Assembly: GCA_001949185.1 (NCBI GenBank)
Contig: BDGG01000001.1
Span: 8,416,733 to 8,480,732, forward strand
From: Ramazzottius varieornatus
Lineage: Eukaryota > Tardigrada > Eutardigrada > Parachela > Ramazzottiidae
Direction of reading: 5' to 3'
DNA: 64,000 nt
The stretch's first letter is position 1, and each line of letters begins with the position of its first letter. Under the pieces are notes generated by a model. It was not told the DNA's origin. It worked only from the letters and a program-made list of their open reading frames with translations, and ran no database searches. Positions 32,641 through 43,561 of the stretch are shown in pieces. The translations under genes and the position numbers were made by a program.

Positions 32641-34745
32641 TGGCTAGACTCTTGCCTCTATGTCGCCGCCCAATTTTCGCTTGAAAAAAACGGCCGTTTC
32701 ATTTGAGTTCCATCTGGATCGTTCTAGCTAAAAAATTACTCCCACATTCACTTTCTGTCAAGCGGTATCTTCTTCGCAAAATTTTTATACCCAGGATGTC
32801 CAAATCCAACTTCCAAGAGCTAAGATATTTCATCTTGGCTAGCCCAAAAAACACTAGGATAAATCATTTGAATTCGCCAGTCAACAAAACCATAATCAAC
32901 GTACTCAAAATAACTGCTGGTCCCTAAAGACTTATCAGCTGGTGGAGAAAAAAGGTTGAGTAACGGTCCACACTGAACGGGTCAGGCTGTGGCGTGTGGA
33001 CGATCAACAAAAGCCTCCCCGGATGCGGGATCACCAAAAGTCAATCCCGTTAATCAAAAGGTTCTGTACTTTTACGCATCTTTATGCCTCACGTTTCTGT
33101 TAACGGCACCGTGTGGATATGCAGTTGCCTTAAAGACTCTGTTTGAGTGCGCTGGGTCTGACTGCGGGATAGCGCGTAAGCCAACGGGCATGCCTTTGGC
33201 TCCGAGTTCGCCCCAAAAACTGCCATCACGTAGGTGGTCAAATTTAACATTCCCCCGAGTTTCCTTGTGAAAACGCTCACTTCGCTCGGTTGGATAAGTT
33301 ATAGCACAGCGTAACGTGTGCGTTATGTAATTTTCGGTCTATGACTTGGTGTACTTTGTCATGATCCTGCGGCTGTCCCAAAACTGTGCTCCCAATGAGC
33401 ACGGTGGTGATCTGCCGTCACCAAAAGCCTAGTAGTGAGGGTGTGACAACATTGTGTGATTTTGCCCATGGAAACTTCAAATGCGTAAAGACACATCAGG
33501 TTCTTGACTCTTTGACCGAGCTGACTCTGGAAAAAGCTGGGACTGTCCACAGTGTACGACAGAATGACCCTAAAAAATGGGCGACGTCTTCTAAGCACAA
33601 ACAATCAGTCATCATCCGATTCAGTCAAATCTCAAATTCGACTGGCTTGAACCACCCGGTACCAGCACTGGCACACACAATTTTGATTCTTTTTCGCAGC
33701 CGAAGTTTCCAGTTTCTGGCGGCTCCGATTCCTTAGGTCGGTTCGATCGCACTAAAGGAAGCCGAACTGAATTTTTTCATTTTGATCGAAAGGGAGCCGC
33801 TGGCAAAGTGCATTTTATTTGGAGTTCAGTTCAACGTCTTCACACGTCTTTTCATTGTTGACTATATGACTGTTCGGTTTTGCGTGCTGTACCACAGCAT
33901 GTTCCGACATACCAGAATTCCGTACTCGATCCTTAATCAAATCCATCGACCCGGTCATCAGCTCGGCTCCCGAAGCCGTGGCCATAGTTTGAGTATTCGA
34001 CTGCTAAAAAGAATTGATTTTGTTTGGGCCACCACTGCCTGGTACCAACCAACACCCATATTTTCCGATGTCTGTTTTGCCGTACACTGTATGCGCCAAA
34101 GCCATCTTCAACAAAGCCAATAAAGTTTGATTCTTCATAGAGCCCGACTATAACGTTTTTATGAAGTAACAGGCCACGCGCTATTGAGATGCCAACGGTG
34201 TGGACAAAGCAAACACTCAAACTGCAGTGAGAAAATACGAAAACTACTAGCGCTTTCTGTCCTGAACTATTGACGGAAAGTTGAAACGAACCACCCGACC
34301 CCAGAGACGAAAGAACAGGGGCCGGTCCACCCCTATGTTGAGCTCAAGATTCTTACAGAGTACCACGACAGTTGAAGGTCGTTACGAGCACTATAGAGTC
34401 CTGTGCAGAGTTGGAGGTCAGTACAAGGATTCACGGCGCATAAACACTTCGTAAAAGTTACGATGCTCGTTGGCTCGAGGAGTAGCTTCGCTTGTCGATA
34501 AACCTAGCTTACGCAGGCAGCACGACGTTCAAAGACCGGAATAAAGCTTTTATACAATCGACGGTACTGGTCCTGAAGGCCTGCCAACTCATTTTAGATG
34601 TGTCCTATCGCGCTTTTAAAAACTACATAAACCGTTGTCGCTGGAATTGTACCTCAGGCATGTGGCTTGCCTGTGCATTTTTGGCTGTTACTGGCGGTCA
34701 TGAAATCAGTATAGTATCGCAAGATCGGAACGGTATTCTGGTGGC
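32641..34745. other. No gene recognised
   Basis: A 93-codon frame at 32989-33270 (plus) has a hydrophobic segment (FYASLCLTFLLTAPCGYAVA) but no known family. The frames at 33.4-34.2 kb show no domain. Confidence 0.35.
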
Positions 34746-35918
34746 ATGAAGATGTGGACCATCGGATTGAACTGTACGAAAAGAAGACGGCAGGCGTCAT
34801 CTACAACTCTGGTATCAGTATTCTCAGCAGAGCTAACAGCAGAACTAACAACTTTGATTTTGCTACTGAACGTAATCAGTTGTTGCGCGACGTGTTCTGC
34901 TACCTCTCTGTTGCCTCTGAGGAATAACATCACGATATGCTCTTATGTGCGAGATACGCTGCCCCATGTTTTGGAGTGGATAGAATTCCATCGTCTCCAA
35001 GGTGTGGACAAATTCATGCTATATGACGACGGCAGCACCGACACCACCGCGTTACTAGGTACGATTTATAAGTCACACAAGGCAGGCGATCGTTCCCCAC
35101 TGGTAGAGATATTTCCGGCAAATCCCAATCGACGAAATATACCCCAGGGTCCAGAGAGGTCTGATTACCTTGAAATTCAACTCCTGGCTTTAAACCACTG
35201 CAACAAGAGATGTTCAAACAGCACCAGGTGGTTACTCATGATTGACGTGGATGAATTCGTGTATTCGCCTAAACTAACTGACACGTTATGGGGTTTCATT
35301 GAACGCGAGTCACAGGTACCACACTTCGCGCGGGATCAGATATCGAAAGATATAGTTTCAGCCTTCTATATCGAGCCCGTCCGCTATGGTACTAGCGGAA
35401 GGAACACAAACATCAACTGCGACATCTTCCTGGACCCTTTTACAGGTCGCTGGGATACGTCATCACATGAGTATTATACCGAGGGTAGATACAAATTCCT
35501 CATGGACGTCAATCCTCACAGGGCTCCTCATCCGCACCTCGACAACGAATATCCTCTGCAACACCAAGCAATATGCCAAACGACGAGCTTTGCCGAGTAC
35601 TGCTCGCATGGTACGGGAAAGTCGATCTGGATGCCAGACAAATGTGCTATAGCAGCAGTGCACTACTGCGAAAACCTCACCTTTGGGGAAATGAGATTTG
35701 TCGCAGTCACCGACCTACGGATGGACCACTACACTTTCCAGTCCGAAGATCACATAAGGGGCTTGATACCTCTAATGAAAGAAGTCAAAGGTAAAGCTTT
35801 TGCGCTGTTTGACCGCAGCTGGTTTTCGCTTAAATACGATACGTTGATCACTTTTTTCTCGCCTTTAATAACAAAAACATTATCAGAGCTTTTTTCCAGA
35901 CAGAAACCGATGCCTTAA
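34746..35918 (+). CDS. GT92 (DUF23)-like glycosyltransferase, intronless
   Basis: 390-residue intact frame. Residues about 33-52 (TLILLLNVISCCATCSA) form a signal-anchor, so a type II Golgi enzyme is likely. The catalytic domain follows: ICSYVRDTLPHVLEWIEFH and GVDKFMLYDDGSTD (residues 64-100) is the GT-A nucleotide-sugar start of the family, and LLMIDVDEF (163-171) holds the DxD metal site. HYTFQSEDHI near residue 335 is the usual C-terminal feature. GT92 enzymes of animals add galactose to glycans, for example core fucose of N-glycans. The substrate here cannot be told. It is the only intact host-type gene in the transposon-rich half and lacks introns, suggesting a retrocopy or transfer. 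The start could also be the ATG at 34752. Confidence 0.85.
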   Translation: MKMWTIGLNCTKRRRQASSTTLVSVFSAELTAELTTLILLLNVISCCATCSATSLLPLRNNITICSYVRDTLPHVLEWIEFHRLQGVDKFMLYDDGSTDTTALLGTIYKSHKAGDRSPLVEIFPANPNRRNIPQGPERSDYLEIQLLALNHCNKRCSNSTRWLLMIDVDEFVYSPKLTDTLWGFIERESQVPHFARDQISKDIVSAFYIEPVRYGTSGRNTNINCDIFLDPFTGRWDTSSHEYYTEGRYKFLMDVNPHRAPHPHLDNEYPLQHQAICQTTSFAEYCSHGTGKSIWMPDKCAIAAVHYCENLTFGEMRFVAVTDLRMDHYTFQSEDHIRGLIPLMKEVKGKAFALFDRSWFSLKYDTLITFFSPLITKTLSELFSRQKPMP

Positions 35919-37964
35919 TTTAAACTGCCCAACTTTTAACTACAACATGGCCATGCAAACTTCGAAAATTGCATATTGCATTATCTCAAAGGAGGTTGTC
36001 TGCTGGACTGACTTTATACAGTGGTCTCTTCATATATCTATCTCACAACTCTGGAGCAGTTCTCTTTTGGTGGAAAAACATCAGCCAAGCTTGATGTTCG
36101 ATCCCACTACTTGGGATTACGTTCGAAATCCCTGCTGCGCAAAGGCCGAAAGCGGCGCAGTACCGCATTATCCGAAAGCGCATTACAGTCACCTAGGTAT
36201 GATTAGAATCAACTGAGTAGACGGCTGCTCCAGACTAACAGACAAGTCTGAAAGACATTCTCATCCGGTAAACCACATTTTATGTGACAGTGGTGAATAC
36301 AAACTCGGCGAGGTTTGGTTCCGTCAGAAAAGTTTAGATTGCTCGAATTACTTGGCGCAGTTAACTTGCCCCCCACCCTGCGTGGAGTTTCGCACCACTC
36401 CAGTGCACCGCTTACTACTGGACTGCAATGTGGTCCGTAGAAAGAACCATCTTTCCAGTTGAGAGACTGAGCGAGAACGTCTGGTGATGATGTCACAGTC
36501 AGCTTTGAACAGAAACTGCATGAATTTTGCCTGCCGCCTTATAAAGAATATAGAGGTGCAGTAACTGCTATTACGCAAGCATGTTCGAGCACCGGAGAGC
36601 AAATCTTCAGAACGACAGACCTCAGCTTTCTGTGCACCAAAAACACCTGTTGGATTGGTTGTGTCATGCTGCATGTCTAAAGCTAGCTGACAAGGGGACC
36701 TTCAAACCATGTCATACGCCGATCATGCTACCGATGCTCTTTCATGATAGCTATGACACTTAGCTCTCAACAAACTGTGAAGGGGGAATGCCGCCGACCC
36801 TTCCGTGAAGCTGCAGAAGATCTCAAAGGTGCGTCGTTCGCTGTAAAACCAAAGTTACAGTCCATACAGCACTACTCAGGTCAACCTAAGAACTGATCGA
36901 TTCTTCGAGCCAACACTGAACTTCCCATCGGGATGATGTGGAATGATGTTCTGAACTAGAGATACGCAAAAGGCGAGCTTTCGGAAAAATAAGAATCAGC
37001 GAGTGAAATCATAAGAGGCATCCCTATAATAAAGTAGAAGTGACACTCCGGCATTCCTTAACGCAAATCACGACGGAATCAACTCGGTCATTGCAGGTGC
37101 ACAGTCAATTCAGTTAGCTCACTGGATTGAAATTTCGATTAAGCGCTTAATTTGGTAAAATTTGAAACCCGCGTACCTGATATCAACGTGTCTCACAGCA
37201 TATGTACAGATTTTACACTGTGCAGCTATCTCTGGCTTATTCCCAGTATCGATGCACAGAATTTTACGTTCTGTGAATTTCATGTTCTATGTTCAGGTTT
37301 GTAGCCGGCGCGATCATCGCCTGATGGCGACTAGGCGACAAGGCGATTAATTTGCCGGCGCCGGATGTATCATCGCTCTATGACAGATCAGCACACCATA
37401 AGAGTGAAATTCGCTCGTGATGTCAAGCCACCGCGTCCAACATTTCTGCGCCCTGCCCATATCTACTCGCGCATCCATAGGGCATGTTACAATGTAAAGC
37501 GCGCCATGCAAGGTTACAAGCCCTCGGCGCGATAATCGCTTTCTCGCCACGCTTGTCGCCTTTTGTTCCGTATAGCTCGCCAGTATCATACAATGCCTTC
37601 AGAAAGCCCGGCCATGCGGGTCACCGATTTCTTCGCTCATTGTGGTTAGTAGACGTACTTCTGCGCAATTTCAAACGGGACGCTTTGTAAGACTACTGTA
37701 GTATTCTCTTGCCCGAAGAATCTTTCGATGAACAACAGTTGGTAGCGGTTCGCATTTTGGGCTATGACGATGCATGGTAGACGGTGATTCTGTGGTGGGA
37801 AAGGCAGCTGCGAAGAAATTATGGATCAGTCGTACAACGCTCGTGATCAGGACAAGGGGAGCCGCAGGCAAGCAATGTTTGATCTTGGTCTGATTTTGTT
37901 GAACAAACAGGGAACCTAACCCCGATTTGCGACTATCATTGCTGTTTTCAGGGTAACGAGATGC
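35919..37964. other. No gene recognised
   Basis: Only short frames. Around 37300-37375 a GCGATCATCGCCTGATGGCG-like stretch repeats the GGCGA/TCGCC words in both directions, possibly a small palindromic element. Confidence 0.35.
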
Positions 37965-38327
37965 ATGGAGCAACCATCTGGCTTCAGCGGGTGTCAGCCG
38001 ATGTGTCCGAGCACCGTCCGTCCGACATGCTGTACCCAGTCTTACTCTTTTCCCTATCCTCACTGGCCATCCTTTCCGCATCACTTCCCGCCTCTACCAC
38101 CTTACTTCCGATATTCGGCGACTTGTTTCCAGCAATATCCGCCTTATCACGAATCTTTCGCGGCCCCAACAAATTTTCATGCTGGACATTCCTCATGCGT
38201 CCAAGCCAATGCTTCCTTTCCTGTGGCGCACGTTCCCACTGCTGCAGCACCAAATTCACTCGGCACAGCTCGGAGCAACGTCAAAAACGATCCAGCTGCT
38301 GCTGCCAGCAAGCTTCCTGAAGAATAG
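37965..38327 (+). CDS. Pro/Tyr/Phe-rich ORF of unknown function
   Basis: 120-codon frame from the ATG at 37965. It is rich in Pro, Tyr, Phe, His and Cys in its first half (PHHFPPLPPYFRYSATCFQQ) and Ala/Lys-rich at the end. It lies 200 bases before the integrase exons on the same strand and could be a gag-like or regulatory first ORF of that element. No domain supports this. Confidence 0.35.
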   Translation: MEQPSGFSGCQPMCPSTVRPTCCTQSYSFPYPHWPSFPHHFPPLPPYFRYSATCFQQYPPYHESFAAPTNFHAGHSSCVQANASFPVAHVPTAAAPNSLGTARSNVKNDPAAAASKLPEE

Positions 38328-38525
38328 CTCGCTGAAGCCCATACGAACACTCGAGAAACTGCAAGGCAAGTACAGTGTGAAATCCAATGCTGTTGTGTGA
38401 GTGCGTCAATGTGTATCGGGGATGTCTGGCTTACTTATTCCCAAGTTATCCGATCGCGATGACGTCATTCGTTAGCCAGTCTGATAGACTGCTTCTGGTA
38501 GCTTTGTAGCTTCTGCCCTTTACAG

Positions 38526-41500
38526 GAAAGATCGCAGTCGCCAGCTTACGGTATCAAGTTCGGAGACGAGATAGTCCTTCCAATGCTACAGCCATCAGTC
38601 AAAGCAGCGCGGCCGTCAACATCCAACGTCATCAACGGAACGAAGAGCCAAACTTTCACGCGTTACGCTTCTACCTTCGTTCAAGAACTCATCTTCCAAG
38701 CCTGACCAAAACCGCAAAGGATGTCGTCAGAAGCCAAGCAAAGCGCTTCTCTCTGAATGGTGACAGCCTCTTCGTGACAGTTAATGGTGCCCAGAAGAGA
38801 TACATTGAGACCAAGGAGGAGAGGACAAAAATTCTGAAGGAATGTCATTCGTGAATTCCGATCTCGAGCAAACTTGGAGTCAGTTCTGTTGGCTGCTTGT
38901 TGAACACTGTTGAGCGGAAATGAAATTATAACGTATGCTTTTGTACTCAACAGGCTGTGGGGACACGCTCAACGTAATCTGATGCTGGAGAAGCTAGAAG
39001 AGTATGGCTACTGGAGAACGCAGAGAGAAGACATCGAGGAGTTTGTAAGTAAACGACAGAAATTTGTATTGACTTCAAAGGTGTAAATGAAGCTGTGTGC
39101 TGATTTTCCAGATCAACTCCTGCGCCTAATGCCGAAAACAGGGCAAAGGATTGATCAAAGTGAAGAAAGAACTCAAGCCAATGAAGATAGCCTCTAGAGC
39201 GTGGCGGTTGATTGGTACAGACCTCGTGGGACCGCTCCACAAAACTACAAGAGAAAACACGTATACTCTGACGGTTGTCGACTACTACACTAAATGGTGC
39301 GAAGCTGTCGCAATTCCGCGAAAAGTTGCGCTGTCTGTAGTCCGAGCGCTTCACGAAATCTACTCTCGTCATGGCGTTCCTAACCGAGTAATATCCCACA
39401 ATGGAGGTGAATTCAAGAACGAGGTAAGCCAAGTGGAAAGTCAAGTAAGAAGTGTTTCAGAATTTTGATTGATATTCGCTTTATCACCCTCACGCTGTTC
39501 TTGCTGCAGGTTATGAGACAAATGAATGAAATGTATGATATCCAGCATGTTTTTACGCGACCATATGCACCGCAGACCAACTGTGGTATTGAGAACATCA
39601 ACAAGCAACTGCAGAAGTAAGTGGTCAGTCTTATTCGAAAACAATACGTCGGTAGTGCTCCTACTGGGTAACTTTAAGTGGAAGTGAGCCTCGTAACCTG
39701 TTTTGCCAACCAAAATTTTCATGTTGCAGGCAACTGACTCTCGCCATCAGTGCCGACTCGAACAATTGGGACCTTCACCTCAATTCAGCACTCCCAGTTC
39801 TTCGTACGAGACCACATACTACCAGGAGATTTCCACCGCACGATCTGATGTATTCCATCGCGTACCGACATGGTTTTTCGGACGATATGGCGAACGACGA
39901 CGCCACCGTTGACAATTTGATGCAAATGGATGCGGAAGAGTTCGACCAGACTGTGTATCGCCAGTGCGAAGAAATGATGCGGTAACACAAGCTCGTATCA
40001 GATCTTCTGGCGGAAGAAGTTGGAGGGAATATCCGAAAAGAGAAACTGCGGCAAAAAAGAGTTTCGACACTCGACATCTCGCTAAAGGGGAGATAGTGAG
40101 AGCATGTAGAATTTGTCTGCAGCTAACATCCACTGCCATGAGTCGTCGTTGTGCCACGGTCATAGTCTGTTTCACCATATCTCCAGATTTTGTCGTCCGA
40201 TCTCAGAATCTTAACAGGTATCATGTGGTAATTTCACTACAGACTGGCTTTCTTCTCGATTTCACAAATTGTTCGAGAGACGCATTTCTCCATTCTGCGC
40301 TCAAGTGCGCAACTTAGGGTTTCGTCATCAATTTATAGACACACCGCACCGACGGCAATGCAGTCTGCTGAATTCCATATCTGAGTTTTGAAGCCCAATG
40401 TGGCTTAGAAGAGCTTATAAGTACTAAGTTTCCTGCAAAAATCGAAAAAGAATATAAGAGCAACGTACTAACTCGGCAACGGAATTAGAACAGTCATTTT
40501 GCTCCATTTTGCCGGGAAATCTGTGGTGAAAAGACTTCTACTTCTTCAGAACTGCAGATCCTTGTTCTCCACCCTCTTTCCTCTTGGTCAGTTCCCGTTC
40601 TGAATGTTTCCAGCAATAGAACTCTGGGACATCAACGGAGAACTGAAAACAAATTTCCGAAAACGGCCCAGAAATTTTCGAAAGTTGTTGTAATTTTTAC
40701 TTCGTGCATCCCCTAGTTTAACTCTAATTCCGCCATTTTGCAAACAGATTTTCGACGAGTAATTTTTCACGAGGTAGCAAACAGGATGTAAAATCAGGGA
40801 AAGCTGATTCCAAAGCTAACCAACAATCGCGTTGAGCAAGGCTTGATATAACGGGTGGTAGCAACTTGGCGCACTCAGGATGTATCATAATCCCAAAGCA
40901 TGGGCTTTCGAATAAACTGTCGTAGACTTCGAAGAGATATTCGACTGAGAAAATAACGCGGAGTAGTAGGTGACGCGAGCAAGTATAGGAAGACCATAGG
41001 GTGACGACGACCTGTGAGCGTGACCACACTGGTACTTTTTGAGAGTTTGTAACAGCTGTCGACTATTCAAATCCGACGGCTTGAAAATTATGATCAAACA
41101 AACGTGTTGTCTTAGGTGATCTGGTTTACTTCTATCCTATGAAGATGCGTGGTGCACTTCAGAGCAAGAGTGAGAAGGGGCTTCGTGGTCCTGTCACAGT
41201 CCTCAAAGTACACCACCAATAGCTAACTGTAGTTCACGGTCGGAAGAACGTGAAAGTACTGAAAGAAAATGTTCGTCTGCCTCGAGAGAAACCAGCACGC
41301 ACCGCCGACGTTGTAGAGAGCGATATCGAACAACCAACGATGCAGAAACGGACCCGCAAACGACGTTTCGATGTCCAAAAGCGAGACCGAAGAGTACAAG
41401 CACTGGAGGAAAGAAGAAAAAGAAATTGTAGACCTCCTGAACGACGCAAACCCAGCAAATGCCAACATTCCTTTAGAAGAGGCTCCGTTACCAATCGAGA

Positions 41501-41712
41501 CGGATGCCGAAGTTGCAGTGGAACATCTGGTAGCTGATCGAGCTAAGGTGGATGCCTCGAAGACCGGCGCAACTAGCAGCATTACCGGTTCCCCTCTGGC
41601 AGAAGTTGAACTTTCCGTCCCTACGCCGGATGATTGTCGGAAAAACAACGCAGAAGTTGCAGCTGGAGCTCATCTGGTAAAACAATGCGCACACTTGTCC
41701 AGTCGGTCCTGA
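38526..41712 (+). pseudogene. Retroelement-type integrase split by spliceosomal introns
   Basis: Exons with GT-AG borders: 38526-38850, 38954-39044, 39112-39423, 39510-39616, 39730-39985, and after about 1.1 kb a C-terminal exon from 41116 to 41712. They encode an upstream linker, an H2C2 zinc module (its His pair spans the first intron; CAxC is interrupted by a TAA at 39124-39126), the integrase core (LIGTDLVGPL; VVDYYTKWCEA; PNRVISHNGGEF; APQTNCGIENINKQL) and a C-terminal GDLVYFY barrel with GRKNVKVLKENVRLP. The second catalytic Asp is replaced by His in SHNGG. A further frame change near 39985 and a TAG at about 41220 are present. Such integrases occur in Ty3/gypsy elements, in Polintons and in domesticated genes. 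The neighbouring Polinton cassette makes that source possible. Confidence 0.8.
40440..40905 (+). repeat. Dispersed repeat, copy A (inside the last integrase intron)
   Basis: Shares, in the same order and direction, many blocks with 52890-53370: CATTTTGCCGGGAAA, TTTTCGAAA(A)CGG, AACAGATTT, GCAAACAGGATGT versus GCAAATAGGATGT, and GGTAGCAA.TTGGC. Identity is moderate, so the copies are old. Confidence 0.6.
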
Positions 41713-41793
41713 AATTCGACGGTCTTCCCCGAAAGCCGCAACCAGAGGTCACCATTTTGACTGAAACCGAAGAAGAAAAAATTATTAAATAAA

Positions 41794-42498
41794 TTACAAC
41801 CTGGGATTCGTCAAGCGTCTGGAGGATTTGAAGTTCTTACGTAGCTTCGTCAGAAGCAAAGTACTCGACGGTATAGAGCCCAAGCTTCGAACTACGACCA
41901 CGCCGCTAGCAACGTCTAGTAAGGGCTTTACACCACCGGGCGAATGCTGAGAACAGCTCGGTGAATTTGATACAGCACGCTTTCGAGTATCCTTCGCATA
42001 TGGATCTTGAACGTCCATATCCACTGGGACATGTTCGATACAATTCGGTGGGTCTGCTGGAGGAATATTTTTCTGAGGAGTTACGGACGCAGAACGAGCT
42101 TGCGGTCGCGGTAAACGGCAGTCTTGCAAGAAATCCTTGACATGCTGTAACTGGTTAGAAAGAAGAATAGACGCGGCGGGAACAGCTGGCACTGAAGGTA
42201 ACGGTGGCGGCGGTGGTACATCGGTTATGGAAGGAACCGCTGGTGGTAATTCCGGGAACGCTTGCAGTTTTAGGGCCATAAATTTTTGTAAGCTGTCAGA
42301 AAGAGCGTGAGCTTTTTCCCATTCGGTCATCGTTGGATCGGACAACGTTCTGGCCGTCAGTTGGTCTAATGCCATCACTTCCACTGCTTCTGGTTTTTCC
42401 TTCCGGAATGCTAGTGAGTCCATCTGTTTTTCCCTACCCGAGCTGTCCATCCTGTTTGCCATCGCAACTTTTTCCGGCACAATATACAGGGTCTGCAT
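41794..42498 (-). CDS. Polinton-type accessory/structural ORF
   Basis: 234-residue intact frame, third in the minus-strand cassette, starting six bases after the pX-like gene ends. The N-terminal half (LYIVPEKVAMAN..., then EKAHALSDSLQKFMALK) resembles the helical proteins often found next to the ATPase in Maverick/Polinton elements. The middle is a Pro-rich linker (VPPPPPLPSVPAVPA) and the C-terminus is basic. The function is unknown; association with virion assembly is only inferred from position. Confidence 0.6.
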   Translation of the reverse strand: MQTLYIVPEKVAMANRMDSSGREKQMDSLAFRKEKPEAVEVMALDQLTARTLSDPTMTEWEKAHALSDSLQKFMALKLQAFPELPPAVPSITDVPPPPPLPSVPAVPAASILLSNQLQHVKDFLQDCRLPRPQARSASVTPQKNIPPADPPNCIEHVPVDMDVQDPYAKDTRKRAVSNSPSCSQHSPGGVKPLLDVASGVVVVRSLGSIPSSTLLLTKLRKNFKSSRRLTNPRL

Positions 42499-42504
42499 TT
42501 TTCT

Positions 42505-42834
42505 TTAGCGCGCAGCAGGAGCTCCTCCGATTACCGAGGCTAGAACTGGTAATATAGCCACAAAAAATCCTCCTTTCTGTAGTAAAATTTCGTTTTTCGC
42601 ACGGACGGGGTATCGACCTAAAGCCAACAATTTGAGAGGTTTACGATATCGCTGACAGATCTTGAGATGATCAGGACTTAAATCCACTGTGTTTTTGACT
42701 ATGTTGAGACAAACCTCCTCTAGTGCCTTTATGTGATGTTTTTGGCAACTCTTCAGCAGCTTCTTTCGATGCTGACACTTCAGAGATCCCAAAGTGACAG
42801 TGAACGGAGCCAGTCCATCTAACTTCGCAGACAT
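42505..42834 (-). CDS. Adenovirus-pX-like core protein of a Polinton/Maverick
   Basis: 109-residue intact frame. Its N-terminal two thirds are helical and rich in Lys/His/Cys. Near the C-terminus it carries the hallmark LLQKGGFF followed by a hydrophobic stretch (VAILPVLASVIGG), a pattern shared by Maverick/Polinton and adenovirus pX-type DNA-condensing or membrane-active proteins. The start overlaps the end of the ATPase frame by about 16 bases, a compact viral-style layout. Judged by motif and neighbours. Confidence 0.75.
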   Translation of the reverse strand: MSAKLDGLAPFTVTLGSLKCQHRKKLLKSCQKHHIKALEEVCLNIVKNTVDLSPDHLKICQRYRKPLKLLALGRYPVRAKNEILLQKGGFFVAILPVLASVIGGAPAAR

Positions 42835-43561
42835 TCCTGTGGCACCGAAATTTGGTTAGGGTTAACGTAGACTCTAGTTACTTCATCAGGAAATATGTGG
42901 CTTCGAATCCTTAAATAGTCAGGGCAGTCCGGTTTCATGTCGACTATTAAAGGCTGAAATGGCTCCGCATTCACTTTCATATAAGCTTCACTCAAATCTG
43001 CTCTTCCCGTTTGTCGTGCAAGCGTTGATATCTGTGACACGTCTCTTGCATTCTTGAACAGAATCAGGTACGTCGAATTTAAATGCAGGTTGCGCATACT
43101 TTTGCCTTGTTGAAATATGTTTTGACAAATATGGATAACATCAACGTTTTGTGATGACTGCCTCATGTAAAAAATTTCCAGCTTGTTTGCAATTGTCGTG
43201 GCCAAATCGTCCAGTATTAGTAAGTTCCGATCTTTGCTCGAAAAGAAGTGCTCGTTATCAAGTATGTCTTTGACGTTTCGCACGAACTGAATGGCTGGAT
43301 TACATTCCAGCATGATTTCATATGCTTTCTGCCAATCAATATAGGCAACTACAAGTCTTGTTGGAGGATCCGCAAATATTCGCTCGCGTGCTTTAATAAT
43401 TTGACCATAAACTGTGTCTTTCCACTTCCAGTTGGTCCGAAACACAACGCTCCAAACGGTGAGCGAAACTGCTTAAGATTATAGTCAAGAGCTGGGAACA
43501 TGGCCATCATGAAGAATATTGTTGCAGCAGCAAATTTGAACTGCAAAATCAACTTGGCCAA
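42819..43561 (-). pseudogene. Polinton/Maverick packaging ATPase (FtsK-HerA, A32-like), frameshifted
   Basis: The family pumps double-stranded DNA into capsids. The 5' frame (43561-43349, likely ATG at 43501) carries Walker A in FGALCFGPTGSGKTQF. A frame change around 43400 moves the reading into 43445-42819, which carries Walker B (LLILDDLA, about 43215), the sensor-like Q in ICQNIFQQGKSMRN, and TYLILFKNARD. Apart from the single shift the gene looks complete, at about 230 residues, close to the usual length. It is first in a minus-strand cassette with the pX-like protein and the 41.8 kb ORF. Its start codon overlaps that of the TBP-like gene on the other strand. Confidence 0.82.

Noticed and set aside
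32989-33270. Secreted protein gene
   Set aside because: The hydrophobic segment starts about 25 residues in, codon use is like the flanks, and no support for coding was seen.
33386-34220. Frames at 33.4-34.2 kb as a mariner-type transposase
   Set aside because: A few stretches (GFGAYSVRQNRHRKIWVLVG) are faintly suggestive, but no catalytic motif or TIR could be found.
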